From Ornithinimicrobium sufpigmenti (lineage in GTDB: Bacteria > Actinomycetota > Actinomycetes > Actinomycetales > Dermatophilaceae), in the NCBI RefSeq assembly GCF_004322775.1, contig NZ_CP036403.1, positions 2,666,001-2,730,000 on the forward strand: DNA of 64,000 bases, given 5' to 3'. Positions 54,793 through 63,257 of this stretch are shown piece by piece (position 1 is the first letter of the stretch; each line of letters starts with the position of its first letter). The notes beneath the pieces are model-generated. The model was given only the letters and a program-made list of their open reading frames with translations, ran no database searches and was not told where the DNA came from. The translations under genes and the position numbers were made by a program.

Positions 54793-54854
54793 GTGCGGGA
54801 ACGGTGTGCCACATCTGTCGTTCGGCCGACGCCTGTGACACACCGTTCCTGCAC
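54793..54854. terminator. Bidirectional terminator between the MpaB and ftsY genes
   Basis: A 16-bp inverted repeat with one mismatch, GTGCGGGAACGGTGTG (54793-54808) with CACACCGTTCCTGCAC (54839-54854), encloses CCACA...TGTG, which may pair too. It fits the ends of two convergent genes. Confidence 0.75.
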
Positions 54855-54873
54855 GTGGATGCCGCCGCGCGGG

Positions 54874-56082
54874 TCAGCCGATGATCGCGTCGACGAAGGC
54901 CTCCGGGTCGAAGGGTGCGAGGTCGTCCGGGCCCTCGCCCAGGCCGATGAGCTTGACGGGGACGCCGAGCTTGCGCTGGACGTTGACCACGATGCCGCCC
55001 TTGGCGGTGCCGTCCATCTTGGTCAGCACGATGCCGGTGATCGCGACCTCCTTGGCGAACTCCTCCGCCTGGCGCATGCCGTTCTGGCCGGTGGTGGCGT
55101 CGAGGACCAGCAGCACCTCGCCCACCGGGGCGAGCTTCTCGATGACCCGCTTGATCTTGCCCAGCTCGTCCATGAGCCCGCGCTTGGTGTGCAGACGTCC
55201 CGCGGTGTCGATGATGACGACGTCGGACTCGAGGTCGATGCCGGCCTTGACCGCCTCGTACGCCACCGAGGCCGGGTCGGCACCTTCGACCTGGGAGCGC
55301 ACCGTGGGGACGCCGACGCGCTCACCCCAGGTCGTGAGCTGGTCGGCGGCAGCGGCGCGGAAGGTGTCGGCGGCGCCGAAGACGATGTCCTTGTCCTCGG
55401 CGACGAGCACCCGGCCGAGCTTGCCGACGCTGGTCGTCTTGCCGGTGCCGTTGACGCCGACGACCAGGATGACGGCCGGGTGGTCCTCGGTCCGGCTGGC
55501 CGCGATGCGGCGGTCCATCGTGGGGTCCACCAGCCGCAGCAGGTCGGTCCGCAGCCAGGAGCGCACCAGCTCCGGGTCGCTGGTGCCCTCGATCCTGACC
55601 TGCCTGCGCAGGGCGTCGACCAGCTCGGTCGTCGCCTCCACGCCCAGGTCGGAGGCGAGCAGCGTGTCCTCGACGTCCTCCCAGTCGCTCTCGCTCAGCC
55701 CCTCGCGCGAGAGGAGCGCGAGCAGAACATTGCCCATGGCGGAGTTGGACCGGGCCAACCGAGCCCGCAGCCGCTGCAGACGGCCCCGCGCCGAGGCGGG
55801 CCGCTCCAGGGTGGCGGCCTCCTCCAGCTCGATCTCCTCGACGGCGACGCCGCCCCCGCGGTTCTCGACGTCGACGGGGCGGTCCTCGACGAGGACGTCC
55901 CCCGGCTCCTGACCGGAGGGGTCCGTGCTGACGGGCGGCAGGCGATCTCCGTCCGCGCCCGGCGGCAGGGTGGTGCTGCGTCCGCCGCGGCCCCGCACCA
56001 GCCCCACCAGCAGGGCGAGCCCCGCGAGGACGACGGCGGAGACGACGGCAAGGATCTCCCAGAGCTCATTGATCGGTCCCAC
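54874..56082 (-). CDS. ftsY: Signal recognition particle receptor FtsY
   Basis: Membrane-associated GTPase that docks SRP-ribosome complexes. The 402-aa protein has an N-terminal hydrophobic helix (LWEILAVVSAVVLAGLALLV), an acidic A domain of about 50 residues, the N domain (LLALLSREGLSESDWEDVED), and the G domain with GVNGTGKTTSVGKLG, DTAGRLHTK and TKMDGTAKGG, ending in FDPEAFVDAIIG. The GTG at 56082 was chosen; no good ribosome binding site is present and GACTGT lies 5 nt before it. The plus-strand lipoprotein gene is divergent. Confidence 0.94.
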   Translation of the reverse strand: MGPINELWEILAVVSAVVLAGLALLVGLVRGRGGRSTTLPPGADGDRLPPVSTDPSGQEPGDVLVEDRPVDVENRGGGVAVEEIELEEAATLERPASARGRLQRLRARLARSNSAMGNVLLALLSREGLSESDWEDVEDTLLASDLGVEATTELVDALRRQVRIEGTSDPELVRSWLRTDLLRLVDPTMDRRIAASRTEDHPAVILVVGVNGTGKTTSVGKLGRVLVAEDKDIVFGAADTFRAAAADQLTTWGERVGVPTVRSQVEGADPASVAYEAVKAGIDLESDVVIIDTAGRLHTKRGLMDELGKIKRVIEKLAPVGEVLLVLDATTGQNGMRQAEEFAKEVAITGIVLTKMDGTAKGGIVVNVQRKLGVPVKLIGLGEGPDDLAPFDPEAFVDAIIG

Positions 56083-56140
56083 GGCGGACAGTCTTCCAGA
56101 CGGCCCGGAACCTGCCCGCATCGTGGACCGTCCGACCCGC

Positions 56141-56704
56141 ATGAGACGGACCAGCACCGCCGCCCTCGCCCTCGCCGCCGCCCTCACCGTGGCCGCCTGC
56201 GGCACCGAGACAGACACCCCCGGCGCCGGTGCGGACGCACCGACCGGCAGCGAGGAGGCCAGCACCTCCCCCGGTGATGAGGACGCGAGCACCTCCCCCG
56301 GTGATGAGGACGCCAGCACCTCCCCCGGTGATGAGGAGGCCAGCACCTCCCCGGGTGATCCCGACCAGATGGACGACGCCGACGACAAGGTGCTGGCCGG
56401 TACCCGCGGGGGCGGTCACTTCTTCATCGACAGCCTCGCGGTGCGGCAGGCCGAGTCGGACCCGGTCCAGCTCTTCCTGGACGTGGAGGGCAACGCCCCC
56501 ACCCCCTGCCACACGGTGGCCTACGAGGTCGACCACGAGGCGGACGCCATCCTGGTCCACGTCACGACCGTCGAGGCCGAAGGGGTGGCCTGCACCCAGG
56601 TCCTGGTCCCCTACGAGCTCTCGGTGCCCCTCGGGGAGACGGACACCTTCCCGGTCACGGTCGACGTCAACGACGGTGAGCACGTCCTCACCGTCGACGC
56701 CTGA
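56141..56704 (+). CDS. Putative lipoprotein with 9-residue tandem repeats
   Basis: A 187-aa exported lipoprotein, function unknown. The signal peptide ends in the lipobox TVAAC (Cys20). Residues 38-73 are four copies of a 9-residue EDASTSPGD unit. The C-terminal domain (about 90-187) has two Cys (in APTPCHTVAY and VACTQVLVPYEL) that could form a disulphide and beta-strand patterning ending with GETDTFPVTVDVNDGEHVLTV, reminiscent of an Ig-like fold. The ATG at 56141 was chosen because it gives a complete signal peptide. Divergent from ftsY across 58 bp. Confidence 0.72.
   Translation: MRRTSTAALALAAALTVAACGTETDTPGAGADAPTGSEEASTSPGDEDASTSPGDEDASTSPGDEEASTSPGDPDQMDDADDKVLAGTRGGGHFFIDSLAVRQAESDPVQLFLDVEGNAPTPCHTVAYEVDHEADAILVHVTTVEAEGVACTQVLVPYELSVPLGETDTFPVTVDVNDGEHVLTVDA
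56252..56359 (+). repeat. 27-bp in-frame tandem repeat in the lipoprotein gene
   Basis: Four copies (56252-56278, 56279-56305, 56306-56332, 56333-56359) differ by one to three bases and encode EEASTSPGD or EDASTSPGD. In the opposite strand it also stays open, which creates a false extension of ftsY. Confidence 0.9.
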
Positions 56705-56755
56705 CCCGCATGACGCAGCCGACGGGGACCTGCCGGACAGCCAGCTGCGGAGGGG

Positions 56756-57145
56756 TCAGCTGGCTGCCCGCAGGTCCTCGTCCGACGGACCGGTGCCCGC
56801 CCCATCGGTGGGGCGGGTACGCGGGCGCTCCGACGGACTCGTCCCCGTCGCCGGGGGGCGCCCATCGGTGTGCTGGCCGGTGCGCTGGCTGGCGGTGGGC
56901 CGCTCGGGCAGCCGCTCGCGCAGCGCCTGGCCCCGCTCGACGGCGGTGCTGCCGAGCTGGGACCCCCGCTCCCTCACCTTCTCGCCGACCCTCTCGCTGG
57001 TCCGGCGGACGCCGGCGATCAGCTCCTCCCCCTCGGCGGTCCAGAACTCGCCGCGGCCCTCTCGTCGTGCCTCGAGCATCACGAAGGCCACGACGCCGGC
57101 ACCGAGAGTGACGCAGATGACCATGGCGACGACGAGAGCGAGCAT
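56756..57145 (-). CDS. Hypothetical protein with one N-terminal transmembrane helix
   Basis: A 129-aa protein of unknown function: residues 3-25 form a hydrophobic helix (VVAMVICVTLGAGVVAFVML), followed by a charged helical region (about 30-75, RTSERVGEKVRERG) and a Pro/Thr/Arg-rich disordered tail. The design resembles YtxH-like or small anchor proteins but no domain was recognised. It follows the TPR gene after 28 nt in the smc unit. Opposite the 3' end of the lipoprotein gene. Confidence 0.55.
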   Translation of the reverse strand: MLALVVAMVICVTLGAGVVAFVMLEARREGRGEFWTAEGEELIAGVRRTSERVGEKVRERGSQLGSTAVERGQALRERLPERPTASQRTGQHTDGRPPATGTSPSERPRTRPTDGAGTGPSDEDLRAAS

Positions 57146-57173
57146 GCCACCAGTGTGCCGCCCCCACGCCGTC

Positions 57174-57728
57174 TCACCTCAATCCTCGGGCGGCGTGTCC
57201 GCCGCGGTCCCCTTCCCGGCGGATCCGGGCCACGGTCTCCCGGCTGGAGGCGAGCACGCCTTCCGGCTCACCCAGTTCCTCCCGTAGCCGCAGCGCGGTG
57301 AGGGCCTGGGCCTCGGCGTCCGCCAGGCGGCCCTCGTCGAAGAGCGCCTTGGCCCGGTGCTGGCGCACGAAGGCGAGCATCCGTCCATCGGCGCCCCCGC
57401 CCTGCCCCGACGAGGCGAAGACCTCCTCGGCGGCGTTCAGCAGCTCGTGTGCCTCGGCATACTCCTCGCGCCAGTGGTGCACGTGCGCGAGCCGGACGGC
57501 CGCGGCGGCCCATCCGGGGGTCATCGGCTCCCGCTCAGCCAGGGCGCCCTCCCCCACCGCGAGCGCCTGGTCCAGCTCGCCGAGCATCCGCCAGAACGAG
57601 ACCGCGTGCGGGTCCGCTGGCGTCTCCGCCAGCCACTCGAGCGTGTCCTCCTCGGACAGCAGCTCCTCGCGCAGCGTCTCCCCGTCGATGACGTAGGCGG
57701 GAAACTCCGCGCCGCCGTAGACCTGCAT
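57174..57728 (-). CDS. TPR-like hypothetical protein coupled to smc
   Basis: A 184-aa soluble helical protein of unknown function. Helix pairs such as AAAVRLAHVHHWREEYAEAHELL and FVRQHRAKALFDEGRLADAEA have the small-large-aromatic spacing of tetratricopeptide repeats. The ATG at 57728 overlaps the smc stop (TGATG), so it is translated with SMC. It is not ScpA or ScpB, which are not in the window. A scaffolding role for the SMC complex is possible but only from context. Confidence 0.6.
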   Translation of the reverse strand: MQVYGGAEFPAYVIDGETLREELLSEEDTLEWLAETPADPHAVSFWRMLGELDQALAVGEGALAEREPMTPGWAAAAVRLAHVHHWREEYAEAHELLNAAEEVFASSGQGGGADGRMLAFVRQHRAKALFDEGRLADAEAQALTALRLREELGEPEGVLASSRETVARIRREGDRGGHAARGLR

Positions 57729-60700
57729 CAGGCTGGCTCCTTCTCCTGCTCCTGGTCCTGCTGGGGGTCCTTCTGAGGGGCGTTCTGAGGGGCCTGCTGG
57801 GGCCGGCCGCCCCGCGGGGCGACGTCGCGCACCCGTTGGCTGACGACGGTGGTGACACCGTCCCCCTGCATGGACACGCCGTACAGGGCGTCGGCGATCT
57901 CCATGGTGCGCTTCTGGTGGGTGATGACGATCAGCTGGGAGGAGTCGCGCAGCTCCTCGAAGAGGGTGATGAGCCGGCCGAGGTTGGTGTCGTCGAGGGC
58001 CGCCTCCACCTCGTCCATGATGTAGAACGGGCTGGGCCGGGCCTTGAAGATCGCCACGAGCAGGGCGACCGCGGTGAGCGAGCGCTCCCCGCCCGACAGC
58101 AGCGAGAGCCGCTTGATCTTCTTGCCCGGCGGGCGCGCCTCCACCTCGATGCCCGTCGTGAGCATGTTGGCGGGGTCGGTCAGGGTGATCCGCCCCTCGC
58201 CGCCGGGGAAGAGCCGGGAGAAGACCCGCTCGAACTGGGCGGCCGTGTCGTGGAAGGCCTCGGTGAAGACGCGCTCCACCCGCTCGTCAACCTCTCTGAC
58301 GATCTCCAGCAGGTCGACCTTGGACCGCCGCAGGTCCTCCACCTGCTCGGTGAGGAAGGTATGGCGTTCCTCCAGGGCGGCGAACTCCTCCAGGGCGAGC
58401 GGGTTGACCCGGCCCAGCTGCCCCAGGGCCCGTTCGGCCCGCCGCAGCCGCTTGTCCTGCTCCTCGCGGACGAAGGGCCGTGGCTCGGGGAAGTCGTCGG
58501 CGTCCGGGTCCTCGTCGGGGCCAGGGATGTGCGGCACGGGCAGCTGCGGGCCGTACTCCTCCACGAGGGTCTCCGGGTCGACGCCCATCTCCTCCAGGGC
58601 GCGGGCCTCGAGCGCCTCGATGCGGAGCCGCTGCTCCGCGCGGGCGATCTCGTCGGCGTGCACCGAGTCGGTGAGGTCGCGCAGCTCGTCCGCGAGGTTG
58701 CGGGCGCGGCTGCGGGCGACCGCGAGCGCCTGGTCGAGCTCGGCCTGGCCGGCCTGCGCCTGCTGCCGCACGGTGGCCGCGCTGGCCAGCGCCTGCTCGG
58801 TGAGCCCGAGCACGTACGCCGCACCCTGGCCGACAGCCTCGGCGGTGGCGCGCTCGTGCGCCCGCCGCGCCCGCCGCTGGGCTGCGCGCTCACGGGCGGC
58901 GAGCTCGTTGCGGGCAGCGGCCTCCAGCGCGTCGGCCCTCCCGGCGAGCGCCCTGGCCCGCTCCTCCTGGGTCCGGAGGGCCAGCCGCGCCTCGGTCTCG
59001 GCCGTCCGCGCCCGGGCAGCGGCTTCTGCCAGCCGCTCCCGCTGGGAGGTGTCCGGGTCCTCGGTGCCCTCCTGGGTGGCCAGCGCCTCGGCGTCGGCGA
59101 GGCGCTGCTCCAGCTCGGCCAGCTCGGTCCGGGTGGCGGCCAGGCTCTCCTCGGCCGCGGTGATCGCAGCGGTGGTCCGCTCGTGCTCGGCCCGCGCGGC
59201 CCGCATGGCCTGGCCGTGCTGGGAGAGCTGCTCGGCGACGGCGGTCATCCGCGCGTCGGAGTCGTGCAGGTCGTCCAGCGCGGCCTCGGCCTCGGCGATA
59301 GCGTGCTGCAGCACCTCCCTGGCCCCGGCGAGGGAGAAGGTCGCCGCCTGCGCCCGACGCTCCGCGGCCCGCACCCCCTCCTGCGCCTCGTCGAGGGCGG
59401 ACTGCAGCTCCAGCAGGCTCGGTGCGGCGGCCGAGCCGCCGTGCACCCAGCCCGGTCCGTAGACGTCGCCCTGGTCGGTCACGACGGTGATCCCCGGGGT
59501 CGAGCGCACCAGCGCGGCTGCGTCCTGCCCGTCCGGGACCAGCGCGACCCGGTCCAGCAGCCCGTGCACGGCTCTGGTGAGTGCCAGGTCCGGCGCGGAG
59601 ACGACGTCGGCGGCCCACACGGCATACCCGGGCAGGTCCGGCCAGTCGGCCCTGGGCTGCTCCTGCGTCCCGGCGGCGAGCTCGGGCACCAGCATCCCCG
59701 CCCGGCCCTGGTCCTGTTCCCGCAGCCAGCCCAGCGCCTGCTGGGCGGGCTCCAGCCCCTCCACGACGAGGGCCTCCCCCGCCCAGCCCAGGGCGGCGGC
59801 GATGGCCGCCTCACGGCCCGCCTCCACGGTCAGCTCGCTCGTCACGGTCCCGCGGATCCCGCTCACCGCCGACCGGTCGGCCTCGAGGAGCGCACTGGCA
59901 CCGTCGGTCCGACGCAGGGACAGGGCGAGCGCCTCGACCCGGGCCTGCAGCGCGGCCTGCTCGCCCTGGGCCTCGCGCAGCTCCGTCTGCCACCGCTGCA
60001 CCTGGGCCTCGGCGCTCTCGCGCTTCTCCTCGGCGACCTCGTAGCGGGCGTCCAGTCCCTCCTCGCCCTCCTCGACGTCCAGGACGGTGCCCTCCAGCGC
60101 CGCGAACTCCCGCTCGGCGGTGGCGGCCCGCTGCTGCACTGCGGCCGCCGTGGCCTGCAGCCGGGCGATCTCTCCCTCGCCCGCCTCGATCCGGGAGCGA
60201 CGGGCGGCGACCTGGCCGGCGAGCCGGGCCAGGCCCTCGCGGCGGTCGGCCGCGGCCCGCGCGAGCCGGTGCAGCCGGGCCTGCTCCTCGGCGTGCGCGG
60301 CCTCGGCCCGTCGACGAGTGGCCTCGGCCTCGTCAAGGGCGGTCGCCAGCTCGGCGACCTTGGCGAGCAGGGCGTCCTCCTCCGCGCGGACCTTCTCGGC
60401 CTGGGCGCGCAGCTGCTCGGGGTCGCGTCCGCCGGGACGTCCGGCGGCCTCGGCGCGCAGGTCCTCCTCCTCGGCCCCCAGCAGCCGCACCCGTTCGGCG
60501 GCCAGGTCGCGCAGGGCACGCAACCGTTCCAGGAGCGAGGACAGGGCGTACCAGTGGTCCTGGGCGGCCTGCAGCACCGGCGCCGACCGGGCCCGCTCCT
60601 CCTCCAGCTCGCCGACCTGGGCATCGGCGGCCTGGGCCGCGGCCTGCACCCGGGTGCGACGCTCGACGAGCGCCCGCTCGTCGGCCATCTCCTGCTCCAG

Positions 60701-61420
60701 CGCGCTGGTCAGCTGCACCAGGTCGTCGGCGAGGATGCGCAGCCGGGCGTCGCGCACCTCGGCCTGGATGCTGGCGGCGCGCCGGGCGGTCTCGGCCTGG
60801 CGCCCCAGGGGACCCAGCTGGCGGCGGATCTCTGCGGTCAGGTCGCCGAGGCGGGTGAGGTTGCCCTCCATCGTCTCCAGCTTGCGCAGGGCCCGCTCCT
60901 TGCGCTTGCGGTGCTTGAGGACGCCGGCGGCCTCCTCGATGAAGCCGCGCCGCTCCTCCGGCGTCGCCCGCAGCACCTGGTCCAGCTGGCCCTGCCCGAC
61001 GATGACGTGCATCTCGCGGCCGATGCCGCTGTCGGAGAGCAGCTCCTGGACGTCGAGCAGCCGGCAGCTCGTGCCGTTGATCGCGTACTCGCTGCCCCCG
61101 GAGCGGAACATGGTCCGGGTGATCGTCACCTCGGAGTAGTCGATCGGCAGGGCCCCGTCGCCGTTGTCGATCGTCATCGCGACCTCGGCGCGACCCAGCG
61201 GTGACCGGCCCGAGGTGCCGGCGAAGATGACGTCCTCCATCTTCCCGCCCCGGAGGCTCTTGGCGCCCTGTTCCCCCATCACCCAGGCGAGGGCGTCCAC
61301 GACGTTGGACTTCCCCGAGCCGTTGGGCCCCACGATGCAGGTGATGCCCGGCTCCAGGCGCAGCGTCGTCGACGAGGCGAACGACTTGAACCCCTTCAGG
61401 GTCAGGCTCTTGACGTACAC
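57728..61420 (-). CDS. smc: Chromosome segregation protein SMC
   Basis: Large ATPase that folds and separates the chromosome. The 1230-aa protein has the N-terminal head with GPNGSGKSNVVDALAWVMGE, about 370 residues of coiled coil, a hinge (about 500-650), a second coiled coil rich in Ala/Arg/Glu, and the C-terminal head with LSGGERSLTAVALLVAIF and FYIMDEVEAALDD. It starts with GTG at 61420. The acyP gene precedes it by about 115 nt and a TPR-type gene follows with TGATG. A C-terminal Gln/Lys/Glu-rich tail of about 30 residues is added after the fold. Confidence 0.97.
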   Translation of the reverse strand: MYVKSLTLKGFKSFASSTTLRLEPGITCIVGPNGSGKSNVVDALAWVMGEQGAKSLRGGKMEDVIFAGTSGRSPLGRAEVAMTIDNGDGALPIDYSEVTITRTMFRSGGSEYAINGTSCRLLDVQELLSDSGIGREMHVIVGQGQLDQVLRATPEERRGFIEEAAGVLKHRKRKERALRKLETMEGNLTRLGDLTAEIRRQLGPLGRQAETARRAASIQAEVRDARLRILADDLVQLTSALEQEMADERALVERRTRVQAAAQAADAQVGELEEERARSAPVLQAAQDHWYALSSLLERLRALRDLAAERVRLLGAEEEDLRAEAAGRPGGRDPEQLRAQAEKVRAEEDALLAKVAELATALDEAEATRRRAEAAHAEEQARLHRLARAAADRREGLARLAGQVAARRSRIEAGEGEIARLQATAAAVQQRAATAEREFAALEGTVLDVEEGEEGLDARYEVAEEKRESAEAQVQRWQTELREAQGEQAALQARVEALALSLRRTDGASALLEADRSAVSGIRGTVTSELTVEAGREAAIAAALGWAGEALVVEGLEPAQQALGWLREQDQGRAGMLVPELAAGTQEQPRADWPDLPGYAVWAADVVSAPDLALTRAVHGLLDRVALVPDGQDAAALVRSTPGITVVTDQGDVYGPGWVHGGSAAAPSLLELQSALDEAQEGVRAAERRAQAATFSLAGAREVLQHAIAEAEAALDDLHDSDARMTAVAEQLSQHGQAMRAARAEHERTTAAITAAEESLAATRTELAELEQRLADAEALATQEGTEDPDTSQRERLAEAAARARTAETEARLALRTQEERARALAGRADALEAAARNELAARERAAQRRARRAHERATAEAVGQGAAYVLGLTEQALASAATVRQQAQAGQAELDQALAVARSRARNLADELRDLTDSVHADEIARAEQRLRIEALEARALEEMGVDPETLVEEYGPQLPVPHIPGPDEDPDADDFPEPRPFVREEQDKRLRRAERALGQLGRVNPLALEEFAALEERHTFLTEQVEDLRRSKVDLLEIVREVDERVERVFTEAFHDTAAQFERVFSRLFPGGEGRITLTDPANMLTTGIEVEARPPGKKIKRLSLLSGGERSLTAVALLVAIFKARPSPFYIMDEVEAALDDTNLGRLITLFEELRDSSQLIVITHQKRTMEIADALYGVSMQGDGVTTVVSQRVRDVAPRGGRPQQAPQNAPQKDPQQDQEQEKEPA

Positions 61421-61534
61421 GGCATCTCTTCGGCTGGCTTCTCTTCTCGCGGGCGCTGGCCCCGGTCACGATACCCGCGGGGTATGCCGTGCCACCGGAG
61501 GCGGGACGGCCGCCTCCCGGCGGCGGGGGCCCTC

Positions 61535-61816
61535 TCAGCGCTCGAGGAAGCCGGCGAGCCCCTCGCGCGGCTCGTGCCACTGGGTGGTGATGCCGTCGAC
61601 CCGACCGGGCCGCGAGGTGGTCGACGGGTCCTCCTGCAGCAGGCCGATCAGCGCGTCCAGCGCGGCCCGGTCGCCCTGCGCGTTGACCTCGACCCGACCG
61701 TCGGGCAGGTTGCGGGCGTGCCCGACCAGGCCCAGCTCGAGGGCGCGGGCCCGGGTCCACCAGCGGAAGCCCACCCCCTGGACCCGCCCACGGACGAAGA
61801 TCAGCGCGCGCTCCAT
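61535..61816 (-). CDS. acyP: Acylphosphatase
   Basis: Small hydrolase of carboxyl-phosphate bonds. The 93-aa protein has the active-site loop FVRGRVQGVGFRWWTRARA with the catalytic Arg, and the Asn of HARNLPDGRVEV. The ATG at 61816 is preceded by TAGTGT at 7 nt (leaderless), in the shared promoter core with the Gfo/Idh/MocA gene. acyP next to smc is the usual arrangement in actinobacteria. Confidence 0.95.
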   Translation of the reverse strand: MERALIFVRGRVQGVGFRWWTRARALELGLVGHARNLPDGRVEVNAQGDRAALDALIGLLQEDPSTTSRPGRVDGITTQWHEPREGLAGFLER

Positions 61817-61823
61817 ACGTCTC

Positions 61824-61833
61824 ACACTACGGT
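61824..61833. promoter_or_regulatory. Symmetric divergent promoter core shared by acyP and the Gfo/Idh/MocA gene
   Basis: ACACTACGGT reads as TACGGT on the plus strand (61828-61833) and TAGTGT on the minus strand (61824-61829), sharing the TA at 61828-61829. The GTG on the plus side is 6 nt away and the ATG on the minus side 7 nt away. The same geometry is seen at 53844-53853. Confidence 0.7.
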
Positions 61834-61839
61834 GGGCGC

Positions 61840-62871
61840 GTGAGCGCACCGACCGCATACCTGCCGATCACCGACCGCCCGATCCGCTGGGGGCTCCTCG
61901 CCGCCGGCAAGATCGCCCACGCGCTGGCGCAGGCCGTGCAGGCGAGCGAGGGCGGTCAGGTGGTCGCCGTCGCGGCGCGCGAGTCCGTGCGGGCCGCGGA
62001 GTTCGCCCGCGCCCACGACATCCCCGGCTTCTACGGCAGCTACGAGGAGCTGGCCACCGACCCCGAGGTGGACGTCGTCTACATCTCCACGACCAACCCC
62101 TACCACGCCGAGCAGGCGGTGCGGTGCCTGCAGGCCGGCAAGCACGTGCTGGTGGAGAAGCCGATCGCGCTGACGGTCGCCGACGCCGAGCGCATCGTCC
62201 AGACCGCCCGCGACACCGGCCGGTTCGCGATGGAGGCGATGTGGACCCGGTGCCAGCCCCTGGTGCGCGACCTCGTCGACCGGGTGCGGGCGGGCCAGAT
62301 CGGGCAGGTGCGCAGCTTCCACGCCGCCTTCACCGTGCCGATCGAGTATGACGCCTCCCACCGCATCTTCGACCTCGCCAACGGAGGCGGGGCACTGCTC
62401 GACATCGGTGTCTACCCGGTCACGCTCGCCCACCTGCTGCTCGGGCACCCCACGGACGTCCAGGTGCTCGGCGCCGCCGCCCCGACCGGGGCCGACGCGC
62501 GGACCGCCCTGCAGTGGATGACGGCCGAGGGCGCGGTGGCGCAGGTGATCTGCGACTCCCAGAGCCACGGCTCGTCCCGGACGGTGGTCCGCGGCAGCGA
62601 GGGCTGGATCGAGGTGCACGGCCCGGTGGCCGAGCCGGAGTCGTTCACCGTCCACCGCGGCACCGACCCCGACGAGGGCGAGCACGTCACGGGCGACCGG
62701 CGAGGTTTCGTCCACCAGGTCGAGGAGGTCCACCGGTGCCTGCGCGAGGGCCTGCTGGAGTCACCCCTCGTCCCGCACGCGGACACCGTGGCGATCATGA
62801 CCATCCTGGAGTCGGCCCGCCGCGAGCTCGGCGTCCGCTACCCGCAGGAGCCCGAGCCGCTGCACAGGTGA
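61840..62871 (+). CDS. Gfo/Idh/MocA family oxidoreductase
   Basis: A 343-aa NAD(P)-dependent sugar or cyclitol dehydrogenase; substrate unknown. The Rossmann domain has IRWGLLAAGKIAHALAQA, YGSYEELATDPEVDVVYIST and the hallmark HVLVEKPIALT; the C-terminal alpha/beta domain has GGGALLDIGVYPVTLAHLLLG with the catalytic His-side DIGVYP. The GTG at 61840 is preceded by TACGGT at 6 nt. A gap of 56 nt separates it from the small membrane protein gene. Confidence 0.9.
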   Translation: MSAPTAYLPITDRPIRWGLLAAGKIAHALAQAVQASEGGQVVAVAARESVRAAEFARAHDIPGFYGSYEELATDPEVDVVYISTTNPYHAEQAVRCLQAGKHVLVEKPIALTVADAERIVQTARDTGRFAMEAMWTRCQPLVRDLVDRVRAGQIGQVRSFHAAFTVPIEYDASHRIFDLANGGGALLDIGVYPVTLAHLLLGHPTDVQVLGAAAPTGADARTALQWMTAEGAVAQVICDSQSHGSSRTVVRGSEGWIEVHGPVAEPESFTVHRGTDPDEGEHVTGDRRGFVHQVEEVHRCLREGLLESPLVPHADTVAIMTILESARRELGVRYPQEPEPLHR

Positions 62872-62927
62872 GCTCGGCACCCGCGCCGCTGCCTACCTGA
62901 CCAGCCGGGGTGAGGCAGGCTAGGGCC

Positions 62928-63257
62928 ATGACGCAGCTGCTCGTCTTCCTGCTCGGGACCCTGGTGGCCCTGATGCTGCTCGGCCACCTGGCCACCCCGC
63001 TGGGCGAGCGACAGCCGCTGCGCCGCTGGACGCCGGTCTACCTGATGGACCGGGTCCCGCACGCGATCACCCTCTTCAGGGACGCGGGTGCCCTGCAGCG
63101 CAGGCGTTTCGAGGACGCCGCGGCCGAGCGCGAGTCCCAGGTCAAGGATCAGGGACGCCGGGTCGAGGACGCCGTGGACGGTGAGGGCTCGGGGGGCTTC
63201 GACGGCCGCGAGGACAGGGGGGACCTGGAGGGCGAGGACCCCCGCGGACGCACCTGA
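62928..63257 (+). CDS. Hypothetical small membrane protein
   Basis: A 109-aa protein of unknown function with one N-terminal transmembrane helix ([19 protein letters not shown]), a short basic stretch [14 protein letters not shown], and an acidic/charged C-terminal tail. The ATG at 62928 was chosen; a GTG at 62910 is in frame. Its last 109 bp overlap the 3' end of mutM on the other strand. The tail may simply reflect the antisense reading of the longer mutM end. Confidence 0.5.
   Translation: MTQLLVFLLGTLVALMLLGHLATPLGERQPLRRWTPVYLMDRVPHAITLFRDAGALQRRRFEDAAAERESQVKDQGRRVEDAVDGEGSGGFDGREDRGDLEGEDPRGRT

Noticed and set aside
56083..56388. Upstream extension of ftsY with repeated SPGEVLASS units
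   Set aside because: This is the reverse reading of the 27-bp repeat in the divergent lipoprotein gene; FtsY begins with its membrane helix at 56082.
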